From contig JAIXMQ010000001.1 in assembly GCA_025716855.1 (NCBI GenBank), positions 248,001 to 312,000 of the forward strand: DNA of 64,000 bases. Direction: 5' to 3'. Under the pieces are notes generated by a model. It was not told where the DNA came from and made no database searches. It saw only the letters and a program-made list of their open reading frames with translations. The first letter of the stretch is position 1. Every line of letters starts with the position of its first letter. This document shows, one piece after another, positions 1 to 11,540 of the stretch. This DNA is from Pilaira anomala (lineage: Eukaryota > Mucoromycota > Mucoromycetes > Mucorales > Mucoraceae). The translations under genes were made by a program, and so were the position numbers.

Positions 1-509
1 CTTGGACCAACCTTTACCAACCTTTACCAACCTTTACCAACCTTTACCAACCTTCACTATGGCCACTAGAAGAAAATAAAATACTATGTTCAGTGTACAT
101 ATACACTGAAAAGTTACAGCTAAAATTTAGTATATATGAGTTACAATGTACCCTGAAGATAGAAATTTAATTACTGAATTTTTAAGAACTTAAAATACTA
201 AAGGTATACTAAAAAAATTCAGTACGTGTCAGGTTGGACTGGTGCAGTCATCCACAAATGATATTGAACACAGTGTAATCTCTTCTTACTATGTATTTAA
301 TAAGGACATCAAATCTTCTGCTGGTAGCATTCAAAACTTATAACTTTCTTTTTTCGAAATAGAGTATAAACGAAAAGCCTTGAAAAGCGGGGCTCTCGAT
401 TTTTAAGGGTCAAATAAGTAAATCAATGATAAAAAAAAAAAAAAAAAAAATCTTTAATATGTATATTGATGATCAAACAAAATTGGTGATCTAATTTTAT
501 TTCAAATTG

Positions 510-555
<46 letters not shown>

Positions 556-633
556 TGAGCCAACCTTTTTTCGTCGACTGCACATACAATAAAAAAATCC
601 CGCACACGCTTTTTAACTATAAAAATTTAAAGT
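1..633. repeat. Left-end intergenic DNA with a 10-bp tandem repeat
   Basis: About five direct copies of a 10-bp unit (CAACCTTTAC) fill roughly positions 8-57. The rest is AT-rich and holds an A tract near 430 and a T tract of about 38 near 515-553. I see no gene here. The repeat does not look like the usual fungal telomere unit (TTAGGG type), so I treat it as a local minisatellite. Confidence 0.6.
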
Positions 634-3444
634 TTAGGCCTCACATATTCCACTTGAGAATAAAGTAGCTCCCATAATCCAAACAATATGAAGAACAATT
701 AATAAGGTACTAGGTGAATTTGAATCATGCCAAAAATCAAGTAATGCGAAAAACAAGATAGGATACAATGTACTAGGACGTGTTGAATAAGGTGAACAAG
801 AGTAAGTACAAGATGCAATCTTCAAAAAAAAAAAAAAAAAAAAATTAGTTAAAAAGTCTATCATAAAAAAAAAACTAATTATCTTCTTTTATTACCTTTA
901 GAACACCAGTAACTGTCTTTATTCCTTTCGCTACTTGATCATCCGTAAACCATCTAGGTTGTTCTACAATCTCGGGAGACCCTAACAATAATCTCGGTGA
1001 ACTCTCTTCTGTAGGTGCCATCATTGTATCACCTTCCAAATCCAATTCATTCTGTAACAACCTTTGTCTTTTCCTTAATCCATGACTTGTCACTGTCTCT
1101 ACAATCGGCACATTATTTCTCTTACTTGATCCTTTACTTTCCATCACTACATCTTCCTCCACTCTCACTTTGTCAGAAGCATCATTATTATTACTACTAG
1201 TACTACCACTACTACCATTATTATTACTATTCCAATCCTTTGGCATATCTTGAAACACAGTTGTATTATCATCTCTTTGTATACGTCGAATCTTACTCAA
1301 AATTTCATTACATGAAGGTCGTTTGGATGGATCAATCGATAACAACATTCGAATTAATAATTTGAGTTCATTTGGTATATCCGGTTGTAAATTAGGATCT
1401 CGTATTGCTTCTGAATACAGCGTAGAGTTATCATGATAAATATCAAATCTGGAAACAGGAAATTTCACTTCTTTAAATGCCAAGATTTCATCACGTAATA
1501 TATCTACATCTGAAATCACATTGTATGGTAATCGTGAATAACACAGGTAATATAATACCATGCCCAAGGACCACATATCTGCTTTAGGTGAGTAATCTAC
1601 TGTGTTTCTACCTCTTGGATCAAGTTGAACGTGTTCAGGTGCCATGAATTCAAGTGTACCTGTTGCACCTGTTCTATTATCATCTACTTGACCTGTTTCA
1701 TCCAAATCCTCACATTCACCAAAATCAGAGATTAAGACGCGCGGGCTAAATAAATAAAAAGCGTTTAGCTTTATAAATATATATCTACAACACACACACA
1801 CACACACACACACTCTCTCTCTCTCTCTCTCTTGTACTTTACATGCCACGATGTCCATTTCGACTCCTATCATCATACTGTAATAACAAATTAGGAGGTT
1901 TTAAATCACGATGAACAATATTCTGTTGATGTAAATGAGCTAAACCCTGTACGATATCTAAAAACAAGGACCAAATTTCGGTCATTGTTAATAATCTCTT
2001 TTGTACAGTCTGTGATTCTAAATTAATTTCTTGTTCAAAAGAAGCTTGTTCTCTTAATTGTCTTTTGATTCTCTCTCTTTTCAATTCCTTGGCTGATTTC
2101 TTTGTTGTATTTGACTTTTGTTTTTGTTTTTCTTCTTGTTCCTTTTGTGGTTCATTTGATGGTTTTAAATTGATCTCGAGATATTCCTCAAGGTTACCAC
2201 CGTTTGCACATTCCATCAAGATGAATAAACAAGGTACTTCAGGTCCAAAAGGTGTGAGTCGGTTGTATTCGAGCCAAGAGTGTTTATAACTGACAACGTT
2301 TGGGTGTCGTAATCTTTCTAGTAGATGCACTTCACGAAGCATACGGACTAGCCATGGATGGTTGTTACCGATCGCTACTTTTTTAATAGCGTATTTACCC
2401 AGTTTAACTCCATCCAGCATATGCTATACAATTGATTTTTTTTTAAAAAAAAAAACACCTTTCTATTTATATTCTATATACATACCTCACATAAAAATAC
2501 ACTGCCTCGAAATCCTTTACCTAATTTATTTATCTCTACAAAGAACTTTGAATAATATCCTTGATTGAATGCATTGGCGTTCAAGTTTTGTGCATTTGTT
2601 GATTTATCGGGTGTAGCAGCACTAAATGTACTGGATCGAGATTGAACAGGCGAACTAATTTCTGTGTTAATAATAAAAAAAGAAAAAAAGCAGAAAAGTA
2701 AAAAAAAATAACTCTTACGTTGCTTGAGATGAAGCTAATAAACGAAAATAATTTCTATCCATATAATCTGCTTCAAACACCTTTTTTTTTTGTATCAGAA
2801 ACAGTATACATGTACCCAATTTTTTTTTTTTTTTTTACCTTTGGTTTTTTCAAATCATCCATTGGACGGTGACAATAAGGACATTCTTCACGTTCTTTAC
2901 CCAACTAAGAAAATATAAATAACTAGCATGTATTTTAAAACAAGAAAAAACTTACATGAATTGGTTTATCAGGATCCAAATGACTAAATCGATGAGTAGG
3001 TTCATACTTTTGAACTGTCACTGACTGATTATCTTGATTATATAATACAAGTTGACCTCTTTCATTATTTCGACTGTATACATGCATACAGAAAAAAGTT
3101 TTTTTTTTTTTTTTTAGTTCAAGTTCTATTAGATATAAAAAAAAAAAACTATAACATTACGCAATAACAGCCCAATCTCGATAAGGAACCAACTCAAATT
3201 GTTGTTGTGTAGGTGAATAAGTATGTTCAATAGCTAATGGATGTCCAATCGATTGAGATCGTTGTCTTCGAGTTGAATCTAAAGCACGACTCAAGAAATG
3301 TCTTGGACTATCTGGAGAAGGTTGATAGTCACTAGGTAAGTAAGGTAACGGTGTTGGTATCCTATTGTATTGTGTATTGCTAACTAAGGTTAAAGCTTCA
3401 CTTGCTTCTGATTCACTTGCTCTTCTCTTGCTTGAATTATCCAT
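634..3444 (-). CDS. IKS1: IKS1-type serine/threonine protein kinase with C-terminal hydrophobic tail
   Basis: Multi-exon gene; exons read on minus include 3444-3161, about 3073-2957, about 2900-2840, about 2780-2718, to 2486, 2423-1843, 1745-896 and 819-634. The N-terminal part has the IKS1-like strings WAVIARNNERGQLVLYN and CPYCHRPMDDL (a small Cys pair). The kinase domain has a glycine loop GKGFRGSVFLCEH, lysine in YAIKKV, catalytic HRDLKPPN, DFGE in place of plain DFG followed by Cys-Glu, and APEHVQLDP as the activation-segment end. A long charged insert (KQKQKSNTTKKSAKELKR) lies between N- and C-lobes, as in family members. The last exon encodes two hydrophobic stretches (TLYPILFFALLDFW and TLLIVLHIVWIMGATLF), so membrane anchoring is inferred. 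The intron at 1842-1746 carries CA/CT microsatellites. Function beyond kinase activity is not known from the sequence. Confidence 0.88.
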
Positions 3445-3884
3445 ATTTTGGTTGTAAAAAAAAAAAAAAAGAATGGTGTGAAAAAAAAAAAGAATATAGG
3501 GTGTTTATTTTACGCCGACTTAAACTTCTGGTTTTTAAATTCATGTATTTTATGCAGTTTCGCGTTTTCATATGTGTACTAAAACTTTTTTGGTTTGTTT
3601 CATTAAATGAAATGAATAAATTCATTCTTTTCAAGGAAAGTATTAAAAAAAAAAGTAATCAATGGCTTAGAACATGTATAAGCATTTGATTTTCCATTTT
3701 ACGTTTAAATAAAAGATAATGCGATACATCTTAAAGAGTGTCACTGTCTTAAACCTCAATCCCACTATATTGTACATATGTTCACATATAATGGATAATT
3801 TAAGCTTAATAATCAAGTGTGTCTAAAAGGGCAATTTTTTCACACAGTCTTTTTTATTTTTATTATTATTATTTTAAAAAGAGC
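3445..3884. promoter_or_regulatory. Divergent intergenic region between kinase and crotonase genes
   Basis: A 440-bp gap separates the two divergent start codons and must hold both promoters. It contains several A and T tracts (3458-3492, 3641-3655, 3834-3875). I see no specific operator that I could name. Confidence 0.45.
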
Positions 3885-4744
3885 ATGAACTCAACAACAC
3901 TCAGTTATTTTTCAGATAAAGGTCAAGGTACAGTTCGACTTGACTTGACTTATCAACCTGGTATTGCACTTGTGACATTAGACAATCCTAAAAGACATAA
4001 TGCACTATCTGGAAAGATGATGGTTGAATTCCATCACATCATCACTCGACTTGAAAAAAACACAAACGATTTGGTAGCCGTTATATTTATAGGAGCTGAT
4101 TTAAAGTCATTTTGTGCTGGATTAGGTAAAACTAAAAAAAAGAGAGAGAGAGAGAGACAGAAGAAAAATAATAATATTCTCTCTCATTAGACTTGAGTTT
4201 TGCTCGTGAGTATCTTTCAAATCCAAAAGATACAATGGCAATAAATGAAATGATGTATCATGCTATAGATAAGCTGACACAATTACCATTGATCACAATG
4301 GCAGTAGCGCTAGGTGGATCAATTGGAGGTGGATCTGAACTGATCACGGCGTTTGATTTTATCTGTATGTCACAAGAATCTGGGTTCGTTCATTTCGTTC
4401 AGACCAGAATGGGCGTGAGTTCACCTTGGGGAGGTATGGCTCGACTGATATCGATCGTGGGAAAGAAGAAAGGATTGATCTGGATGGCAGGCGGTGCAAA
4501 GATCGATGCAAAAGAAGCGTTTGAACATGGTCTAGTGGATCTCTTGGTTGAAAAGGATTTGGATTGTCTTGATCAGACCTTACTCTTTTTAAAACCTTTT
4601 CTTTGGGTTGATGAATCAACTCAGAAAAGGGTTTCTCCAGTTGCTGTACGTGGTATGAAACAATTGGCTGTTGTAAAAAAGGAAGAGACCGATTGGAAGT
4701 TGGTTCAAAGTATACTCTCTGGTACTTTGTTTTCCAAATTGTAA
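3885..4744 (+). CDS. Enoyl-CoA hydratase/isomerase family protein, ECHDC1 (ethylmalonyl-CoA decarboxylase)-like
   Basis: Two exons, 3885-4125 and 4191-4744, joined in phase 1 to read FCAGLDLSFAREYL. The protein (about 264 aa) is a single crotonase domain. The first oxyanion-hole segment is around SFCAGLD and the second around GGSIGGGSELITAFDF. FVHFVQTRMGVSSPWGGMARL closely resembles the ECHDC1 signature (FVHKRMGIVPGWGGAARL type), in contrast with the ordinary hydratase pattern. ECHDC1 decarboxylates ethylmalonyl-CoA, a side product of acetyl-CoA carboxylase; this activity is inferred from family resemblance. The start at 3885 is chosen because the upstream in-frame ATG (3819) would add a low-complexity Phe/Tyr run. 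The intron holds a GA run. No peroxisomal tripeptide is seen (ends FSKL). Confidence 0.8.
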
Positions 4745-7549
4745 TTAATTGAAAATACATCATTTTTATTCTCTTTGTATGGACTCATATCAACCATGAT
4801 TTAAAGATGTGTAAAGATTTTTAAAGTATGTAATGTAAAATTTTTTTCGTTTTTAAACCATCTCGATATGTACAGATCCGAGAGACATAATGGTCAGTAA
4901 TATACAATGCACTAGGTTGTAATGATCAAAATGTATTGGGTAGTACGTCAGCTTGAAAAAAAAAACAATGAGCTTATATTTTTATGACATACAGTATAAA
5001 TGCCCAAAGCAGAAGTCTTGTTATTTCATCATGAGAAAATAGATCGAGAAAGAGAGAGAGAGGGAGAAGGAGAGGGAGAGAGATGCAGATTTGTTATTGG
5101 ATATTGTTAAATCAAGTAAAAAAAAAAAAAAAAGAAGACTGTTGCTCCTGAGCAATAATACCCATCTATTTTAAAATTACAAGAGGTATTATTGATTTCA
5201 TATGAGTATTACGTTGCAATGAAGAACACATGCTTTTTAGTTCTGGGTCTGGATCTTTGTTCCTTTTTTCTCTCAGATTGAATAGATTGATGCACACACA
5301 CTCTTTACTTTATGCTTACATATAAAATTTAAAGCTGTGTGGTAATATAAGCTTTAAAGAAAGAAAAGGGATTAAACTACACCGAATTCTTCAAAAAAGA
5401 AAAAAAAAAAAAAAAAAAACTCAAAATATGCAAGCATGATAAAATATGAAAAAAGAAAGGTGAAGAGAAAGTTCTTTTTTTATTTTTATTATGATCACAT
5501 ACTTTTTTTGTCCTGATTCAAAAAACAAATCTTATTGTTGTCCTACACCCTTTTTTCTTTTTTTGAAACACTCTGATAAAAATGATTTATACTTTAAACT
5601 CGGGTTTACTTGAAATTGACAGATTTTGTGAGAGTTTGTCGTGCGTTTTATTGTAAGAGATGCGTATCCGTGTAACCATTTCTTTTATGTATACCCTGAG
5701 AAAATTTACTTTGTCTAAAAATTACAAACCCCCCCCCCTTTTTTTTTTATTCTTGTTGTTTCGATATTAAATTTAATCGTTTGTACCGTTATGTACATAT
5801 AGGATAGCTAAATAGGAATCAGATTTATCCAAACATATTAGAGGAATGAAACGTTGCAGGTGCGTCTATATGTTTGTTTGTATTAAAAAAACTAAAGTTA
5901 ATGTATCGTCAAAAATAAATTTGCCATGGATACAATAGTTATGTTGCTCTAAAAAGCTCTACAGAAAGATTATACCTTTTTTTTTTGGCATTTACGTCAT
6001 ATTTTATCGAATGTTAAAAAGTCTCTTTTGAAAGAAGAAGAGAAACTTCTTTTTATTTATTTAAAAAAAAAAAGACAACCTCTCCTAGATGAGTTAAAGA
6101 AGTGTGTAAAGATCATCAAGGTAATATCGTATAAAAAAGAATGGATAGAAACGTCTTTTTTGGATATTTTATTTCAAATCATTTTACTACAAAAATCACG
6201 TGGATATTGGTAACTGTGTAATAATTGTATCATGACAACAGGTTGAAGAAAAGAAAATAGAGTTGTATTACATAGTATACTTGATGATGACAAGAAAATA
6301 AAAATAAAAAGGCTCTAAACTTAAATCTATGGTTGAACAAACATTGAAGTCATTTACAGATGATAACATCAGTTTTTTTTTTATTATTATATTATTATCT
6401 GATGTACACTAAAAAAAAAGAAGGGCTATTTTTTTTTTTTTTATAGTTCAAATATGGAAATTTAACATTGTATTTAGATGAACTTACTTCCTAACAAAGG
6501 CTCAACATTTTAAAAACCGGAATTGTCCGGACTTAAATAAAAAGAAGAAAGGGCAGACTGTGAAGCTGGAGAAATCAGGATTGCTTAACATGCATACTTT
6601 TGTACCTTTTTTTACAATGCAAGCATGAAAAAAGAAGAAAACTCATTGGTTAGGATAAAACAAAAGCCCTTTTTTTCAAAAGAGCTAAACCAGCACAAGT
6701 AAAAACCTGTAATTTTGTTTGAAATTCCCGTCATCTCCCTAACTCAACTTTATCATTGGTTTAATGTACACGGGAATTGACCTATCTTGATCCTTTTGTT
6801 GGTTATACGTTCAAGCACACATGCATTACATTAACATCCTTGTATCAATTTTTTTTTTATATATCTATTTTACTTTATATTAATAAATATACCATTTTTA
6901 AACAAAATTACTGGTTACAGAGTGTTTTTAATTTCCAAAAAAATTTTAAAGTTTTGTAAGAAATTCTATTTTATAAAGTACGTAATCTATAAAAAGATTA
7001 TGATATATTACATTAAAAAAAAAAAAAAAAAAAGACCCTGCTTTGATTACAGAATCAAGTTCTTTCATTATAAGACGGATAAAGTGTTATCCAACAATAG
7101 AATAAGGTACTGAGTTTTAATGCTAGGGTCTTCTTTTTTTAAAACAGAAAAAGGATTATGAGAGATCTCCTTCCCCGTTTCAATCCGATTTCGTTTTTTA
7201 TTTGAAAATAACAATAAAGGGTCGATAAACAAGAAGAGTCACAATAGAAGCACTTACTCGCTCTCTCTTTGTTGTATTACATTGCCTGAATTGGAACCGA
7301 CTTGCATTTTTCTCACAGCATATTCATAGTAGGCATTGATTCCGTGGATCATATTATACTTTAAAATTTGACTTCAATTCCCGCTCAAAATCATAAAAGC
7401 ATGCGCCCCGTCTTTCTGGGACAAAGTTCATCTTGACGTTTAGCGGCTAACTGTTTAAGCCGAAAATTTCAAGTATAAATACAAGGACAAAAAAAAAATT
7501 TATTCATTTTTTATTATTATTATTCAATTCAATTACAAACATTTCACAA
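4745..7549. other. Gene-poor intergenic stretch (2.8 kb)
   Basis: AT-rich DNA with many A/T tracts, a GA-rich patch near 5050-5085 and a C9 run near 5730. The ORFs present are short and Lys/Phe/Ile-rich, as expected by chance in such DNA. No tRNA, rRNA or conserved coding segment was recognised. A TATA-like box (tataaataca, about 7476-7485) lies 70 bp before the next gene. Confidence 0.5.
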
Positions 7550-7843
7550 ATGGGTCTCCACATCAAACTTCCTCGTTTCCACTTTTTTTCTAAAAAGAAT
7601 GCCATTACTACTACAGAAGAAGAACATTTCGATGATAGTATGTCTACCGCCAGTACAATTGCACCTTCCAAATCTGCTTTCGATTCATTCTTGGCTGCCT
7701 TCAGTACAGAGAAATTCATGAATGATCCTATGCGTACCTCAAATCATCCTGAGGTTGTTGGTTATTACTATGATCCTATGAGTTGTGCTCGTCGTGGTTA
7801 TGTTTCTAATGCCGGTTTTGATTGTACCAATACAGGTGCTTAA
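7550..7843 (+). CDS. Small protein of unknown function (97 aa)
   Basis: An uninterrupted 97-codon reading frame with base composition clearly less AT-rich than its surroundings. The product begins MGLHIKLPRFHFF, then a Ser/Thr-rich middle (DDSMSTASTIAPSKSAFDSF), then VVGYYYDPMSCARRGYVSN with two cysteines near the end. No signal peptide or membrane span is evident, although the N-terminus is basic and aromatic. A TATA-like element sits about 70 bp upstream and a short pyrimidine-rich leader (ATTATTATTATTCAATTC) precedes the ATG. The balanced amino-acid mix and the promoter-like upstream support a real gene. I do not recognise the family. Confidence 0.6.
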   Translation: MGLHIKLPRFHFFSKKNAITTTEEEHFDDSMSTASTIAPSKSAFDSFLAAFSTEKFMNDPMRTSNHPEVVGYYYDPMSCARRGYVSNAGFDCTNTGA

Positions 7844-8649
7844 TTCTTCTCTCGCTTAATGTTTACCTTTCTCATTTGTATACAAACACTCTCTCATTAC
7901 AAACTATCATCCTCTTAATCCCTATTTACTACTTATATATATATATATACCATGATTAGATTTTACTTCTATTTCTTACATTAAATATTCTTAATAAACT
8001 ATATACATCATTACTTTAAAATTACTTTGATCTATTGTTCTTTTTTTAGTATGTCTGTGTGTCTATAATCATAATCAGAGCAAAAAATTTAATTTAAAGA
8101 TTATATATATGCCCTTTTTTTCCCTCTTATCATTATACTGAATATTATCAGATGTAATCATATGGCATATAAAATTTTAGTCATTCGCTTTTTACCTTTA
8201 TCTTTTGTAAAAGAAAAAAAAAAGATCTACAGATAGTTAAATATAATGATCTACTTTACGCATCTATTGAAAAAATGCAGTGAATATACAACTGTTTTTG
8301 TATTCATGGTTTGAGAAAAAAAATTATGCTTCTATACTTTCTCCGCCTAAAAACAAAAATGCCCCCTCCTCATTTCTATTGCATTGGATGAAAGATGTGT
8401 AACTCTCTATTATAATCATTCTTACGACTTTTGGTAATAAAGATAAAAGAAAAGCGTGAGTAATCCAATATGGGAGTTACCTTCCTGATTTGTTATCACT
8501 TTATTTCGTACACCAAGATTATGTCAAATCCATAATTATGACTATTTAGAACACGCACAATACTGGTATTTTATCTGGATAGTTCCAAGTTACACTGAAA
8601 CACTCATGTTATCATTTTTTAAATTAAAACAAAGGTCTTTTGATCTCTC

Positions 8650-8690
<41 letters not shown>

Positions 8691-8839
8691 CAGTAACTTG
8701 ATGTTACTCCAACCTATCCTATCACACATATACATTCCTGCCGTAAAAATAAAAAAAAAAATAAAAAATAAAAAAAGATAAAAAAAAAAAAGTTGAGGGG
8801 GGAATAGACCTTTTATTAATGCAAAAGAGCACAAGATGT
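7844..8839. other. Intergenic DNA between two convergent genes
   Basis: This 1-kb stretch holds the 3' flanks of the small gene (+) and the eS24 gene (-). It has a TA microsatellite (about 7936-7950), a CT microsatellite (about 8646-8688) and A-rich stretches at 8745-8790. No coding segment is seen. Confidence 0.5.
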
Positions 8840-9562
8840 TTACTCCTTTCTGGGCTTCTTGGACTTTCTAACACCACGGAACTTCTTCTCACGGTTCTTC
8901 TTTTCCTTACGTTGCTTACGACCACCCTTGGGAGCTTCAGCAAGACCGATGCGGACAAGACGATGCTTAGGTTCGAACTTCTTGAGAGCTTCGACAGTAT
9001 CGTAAATCAAGGCGAAACCAGTGGTCTTTCCACCACCGAAGTGAGTCTTGAAACCAAAGACAGAGACAACTTCCTTATCGGACTTGTACATCTTGCCAAT
9101 CTTGGTACGGAGCTCATCCTTGGAGACGTTGGCGAGTCCAGGGTGAATGACATCAACGACCATTTGCTTACGTTGAAGCAAACGGTTAGTAAGGAACTTG
9201 CGAGTTCTGATAGTGACAGCAGCGTCGGCCTGCAATGAAATAAAATATTAATTAGTGATGCTGTTGAAAAAAAAAAAGAAGGTGTTTTGCGTGTGTATAA
9301 TGAAGGAGAAAGTGATTGCGGTCATGAAATTGAAATTATAAATTGTCTTTTTTTTTTTTTTTTTTTTGGGTTGAATGTTGTTTTTTTTTATCCATTACTT
9401 TTCGTATCGTGTAAAAATAAACTCGTTCAAACTTTCTATCTCTCTCTGTCTCTTATTTAAATCGTAAAAAAAAAAATATCGAATCCATCCATCCATTCAA
9501 TTCTATTGACGTTATCGAATCCTCCTTCATCTATATTTATTTTAAAATGTTATACATACCAT
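8840..9562 (-). CDS. RPS24: 40S ribosomal protein eS24 (RPS24)
   Basis: The main exon (9229-8840) encodes [47 protein letters not shown] and FEPKHRL, all hallmark strings of eS24, followed by a basic tail ([14 protein letters not shown]). The length of about 131 aa is normal. An acceptor CAG lies directly before GCC GAC. The only sensible start is an ATG at 9562-9560 followed at once by the donor GTATGT, so the first coding exon is the start codon alone and the intron is about 330 bp (9559-9230). The family is a structural part of the small ribosomal subunit. The pyrimidine-rich DNA upstream (9610-9690) is compatible with a ribosomal-protein promoter. Confidence 0.95.
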
Positions 9563-10118
9563 ATTGGTCAGTTCGAAAGAGGATGTGATTACATTTGCTA
9601 CTTTGAGCTCCCTTTGGCCTCTTTTTTTTTTTTTCTCTCCCCCCACCCCCCATCACTCTTTATTCTCCTCCCCCCTCTTTTTTTGTTCCTTCCATTGGAT
9701 GGCTGGTATTGAATGAACTCGAGCAAAAAACATGCCGAAACGTCAAAGTTATTCTACCCTATTCTATTCATTGCTGTTTAATTCTAAACGTTTTTTATAA
9801 GGGAAATACACATGAGAAATTAAAAACATAATTTTGTTGTTGTTTAAATAATTCATTGTCAAGATGAGTCTTTTTAAAAGGGATATGGTTTTTAGTTGGA
9901 TATAACATCTTGTAAGTAATGATAAATAATGAAATGAGATAACTACAAGCTGCCAAAAAAAAAACAAAACAAAAACTTGGTTGTTCTTTTCGCGTAAAAC
10001 CACAGGATTAGAGTTATTTATAAAAAAAAACCACAAAGGAGAAAGTAATTTTATGTCAATTAAAATGAGGTATTGCTGCACAACGAGAAATTTTGGCTGA
10101 AATTTTAAAATGTAAAAA
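9563..10118. other. eS24 promoter and adjoining intergenic DNA
   Basis: A strongly pyrimidine-rich tract (about 9615-9695) lies 50-130 bp upstream of the eS24 start and is the likely promoter/leader region. Beyond it is AT-rich DNA without recognised genes; the minus-strand ORF near 9764-10132 is low-complexity. Confidence 0.45.
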
Positions 10119-10915
10119 AAAGGTCGCTGCACTCCAGTCAGTTTTGCAGAACGTATAAAAAAGTTGAACTTTTTTTTTACAGCTGCATAGATTTATTCTG
10201 AAAGGTTCAGCAGCATGCTTCCTTATTTTTTTATTGCTTATACATTCACTTTAAAAACTTTTACAACGTATACTCTTTATATTATGCTGATTTAATTATT
10301 CAGATGATTACTTTATTTTACATGTAATATCTATTTAAATAAAATGATATAGAAACTCACAGTAATAATATCTCAGGCCCTACGGAAGAATAGATCATAT
10401 TAATTTGATTTTTTAAAGAAGACAGTTCCTCTTTCAAAGACATATTTCCTCTTTCGCAGCTTTTGCTTTTTCTTTCAATTCATTGATTGTCGCTCCAAGA
10501 ATATCTAGCTTTCCTAAAATAATTTGCGATTCGTTCATAATAGTTCTTTGAAGTAACACATTGAGTTCAGGTAAAGTAATGTTGTTTCTTTGACTGGCCA
10601 TTTGTAGATGTTGTAGTAAAAAAGAGTTAAAGAAAAAAAAAATTAACGAAATAATGTCAATTAAAGAATCTCTTTTTAAAAAGGTACAAAAAAAAAAGTT
10701 AGGCTTTAACTGAAGGCAATATGTTGGTTCTTAGTAAACCGGTTACTTAGTATTGAAATTGACAGAAAACGTAGATAAAAACTATTGCAAAATGGAAGTT
10801 ATTACTTTATTAAAAAAAACACCAGACAGAAAGTCACTTGCGTACCTATTGTATGTACATGCCTATAAAGAAGTTGAACTGGAGAAACTTTTCCCGTTAT
10901 GAACAATTTATTTAT
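10119..10915. repeat. Segmental duplication, copy A
   Basis: About 0.8 kb here is matched, in the same orientation, by 21970-23275. Shared segments include the start (CACTCCAGTCA ... TTTATTCTGAAAGG ... CAGCAGCATGCTT), the coding-like block 10385-10601, and the upstream flank 10699-10915 (GTTAGGCTTTAACT ... GACAGAAAACGTAGATAAA ... GACAGAAAGTCACTTG). Copy A lacks roughly 0.5 kb present in copy B: the sequence jumps from TCTCAG to CCTACGGAAG at about 10373-10382. Identity looks to be around 85-90% by eye. Confidence 0.85.
10434..10601 (-). pseudogene. Truncated gene-like ORF of the duplicated locus (copy A)
   Basis: The minus-strand frame starts MASQRNNITLPELNVLLQRT and runs about 55 codons to a TGA. 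A second frame beginning MSLKEELSSLKNQ overlaps the stop and continues the same kind of charged, helix-forming sequence. Copy B has the same arrangement. In copy A the continuation is cut off by the missing 0.5 kb at 10375. The product would be a short Leu/Glu/Lys coiled-coil-like peptide. I do not recognise the family. Confidence 0.5.
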
Positions 10916-11164
10916 AACTGTAAACATTACGTAAACACTATGGTATTCTTTCTTATATAGTGTGTGAATTTTTTTCCTCCTCCTCCTTTTTTTCTCCTTT
11001 TCTTTATATTCTTTTTCAAAAATAAGTAATAACTATAAAGCTTTTCTCAAGATTCCACTCTAAATGGTGCCAAAACTCTCTGGAAATGCCGTCAAAACAT
11101 TTTTAAAACTTTCAAAACCCAGTTTGCTCTCTCACTCTGCTAAATCCTGCTAAATTCAAAAAAA

Positions 11165-11540
11165 AAATCTTTGAGGTTTTGGGTGGGTCTCTTGTTCTAC
11201 TTTCTCACAAAACTTTTGGTTACTCTCGCTCTCTCTTTGCAAAATTCTTTTACTCCTGCTTTATGCAAAAAATCCTTTGAGGTTTTGGGTGGGCCTCTTG
11301 CTCTATTTTGTTACAAGCTTTGGTTTCTTTCTCTTTCTGCAAAATTCTTTTACTCCTGCTGTATGCAAAAATTCTTTGAGGCTTTGGGTGGGCCTTGTAC
11401 TCCTGCTTTATGCAAAAAATCTTTGAGGTTTTGGGTGGACCTCTTATTCTACTTTGTTACAAAACTTTGGTCATTCTCTCTCTCTCTCTACAAAATCCTT
11501 TTACTTCTTCTGCTGTATACAAAAATTCTTTAGGATCTCT
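11165..11540. repeat. Tandem repeat of about 100-bp units
   Basis: Four units begin at about 11170, 11276, 11375 and 11423 with TTTGAGGTTTTGGGTGGG (minor variants). They continue through CTCTTGCTCTA, ACAAAACTTTGG, a CT-rich run, CAAAATTCTTTTACTCCTGC and TATGCAAAAA. The third unit is a 48-bp internal deletion form that keeps both ends. The long ORF here is a by-product of the repeat periodicity. Confidence 0.85.

Noticed and set aside
1..60. Telomere repeat
   Set aside because: Only about five copies of a 10-bp unit, unlike the known TTAGGG-type repeats, and unique genes begin within 600 bp; a window edge is the simpler reading.
3819..3884. Upstream ATG for the crotonase gene
   Set aside because: It would add a Phe/Tyr low-complexity leader from a T-rich untranslated stretch; the ATG at 3885 fits the family start.
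8819..9238. 139-codon + ORF opposite eS24
   Set aside because: A shadow of the well-conserved ribosomal protein gene on minus.
9764..10132. 122-codon minus ORF
   Set aside because: Phe/Leu/Ile-rich composition from AT-rich DNA, no motif and no splice context.
11171..11533. 120-codon + strand ORF
   Set aside because: It is produced by the 100-bp tandem repeat; the composition is Leu/Phe/Lys-rich and there is no start context.
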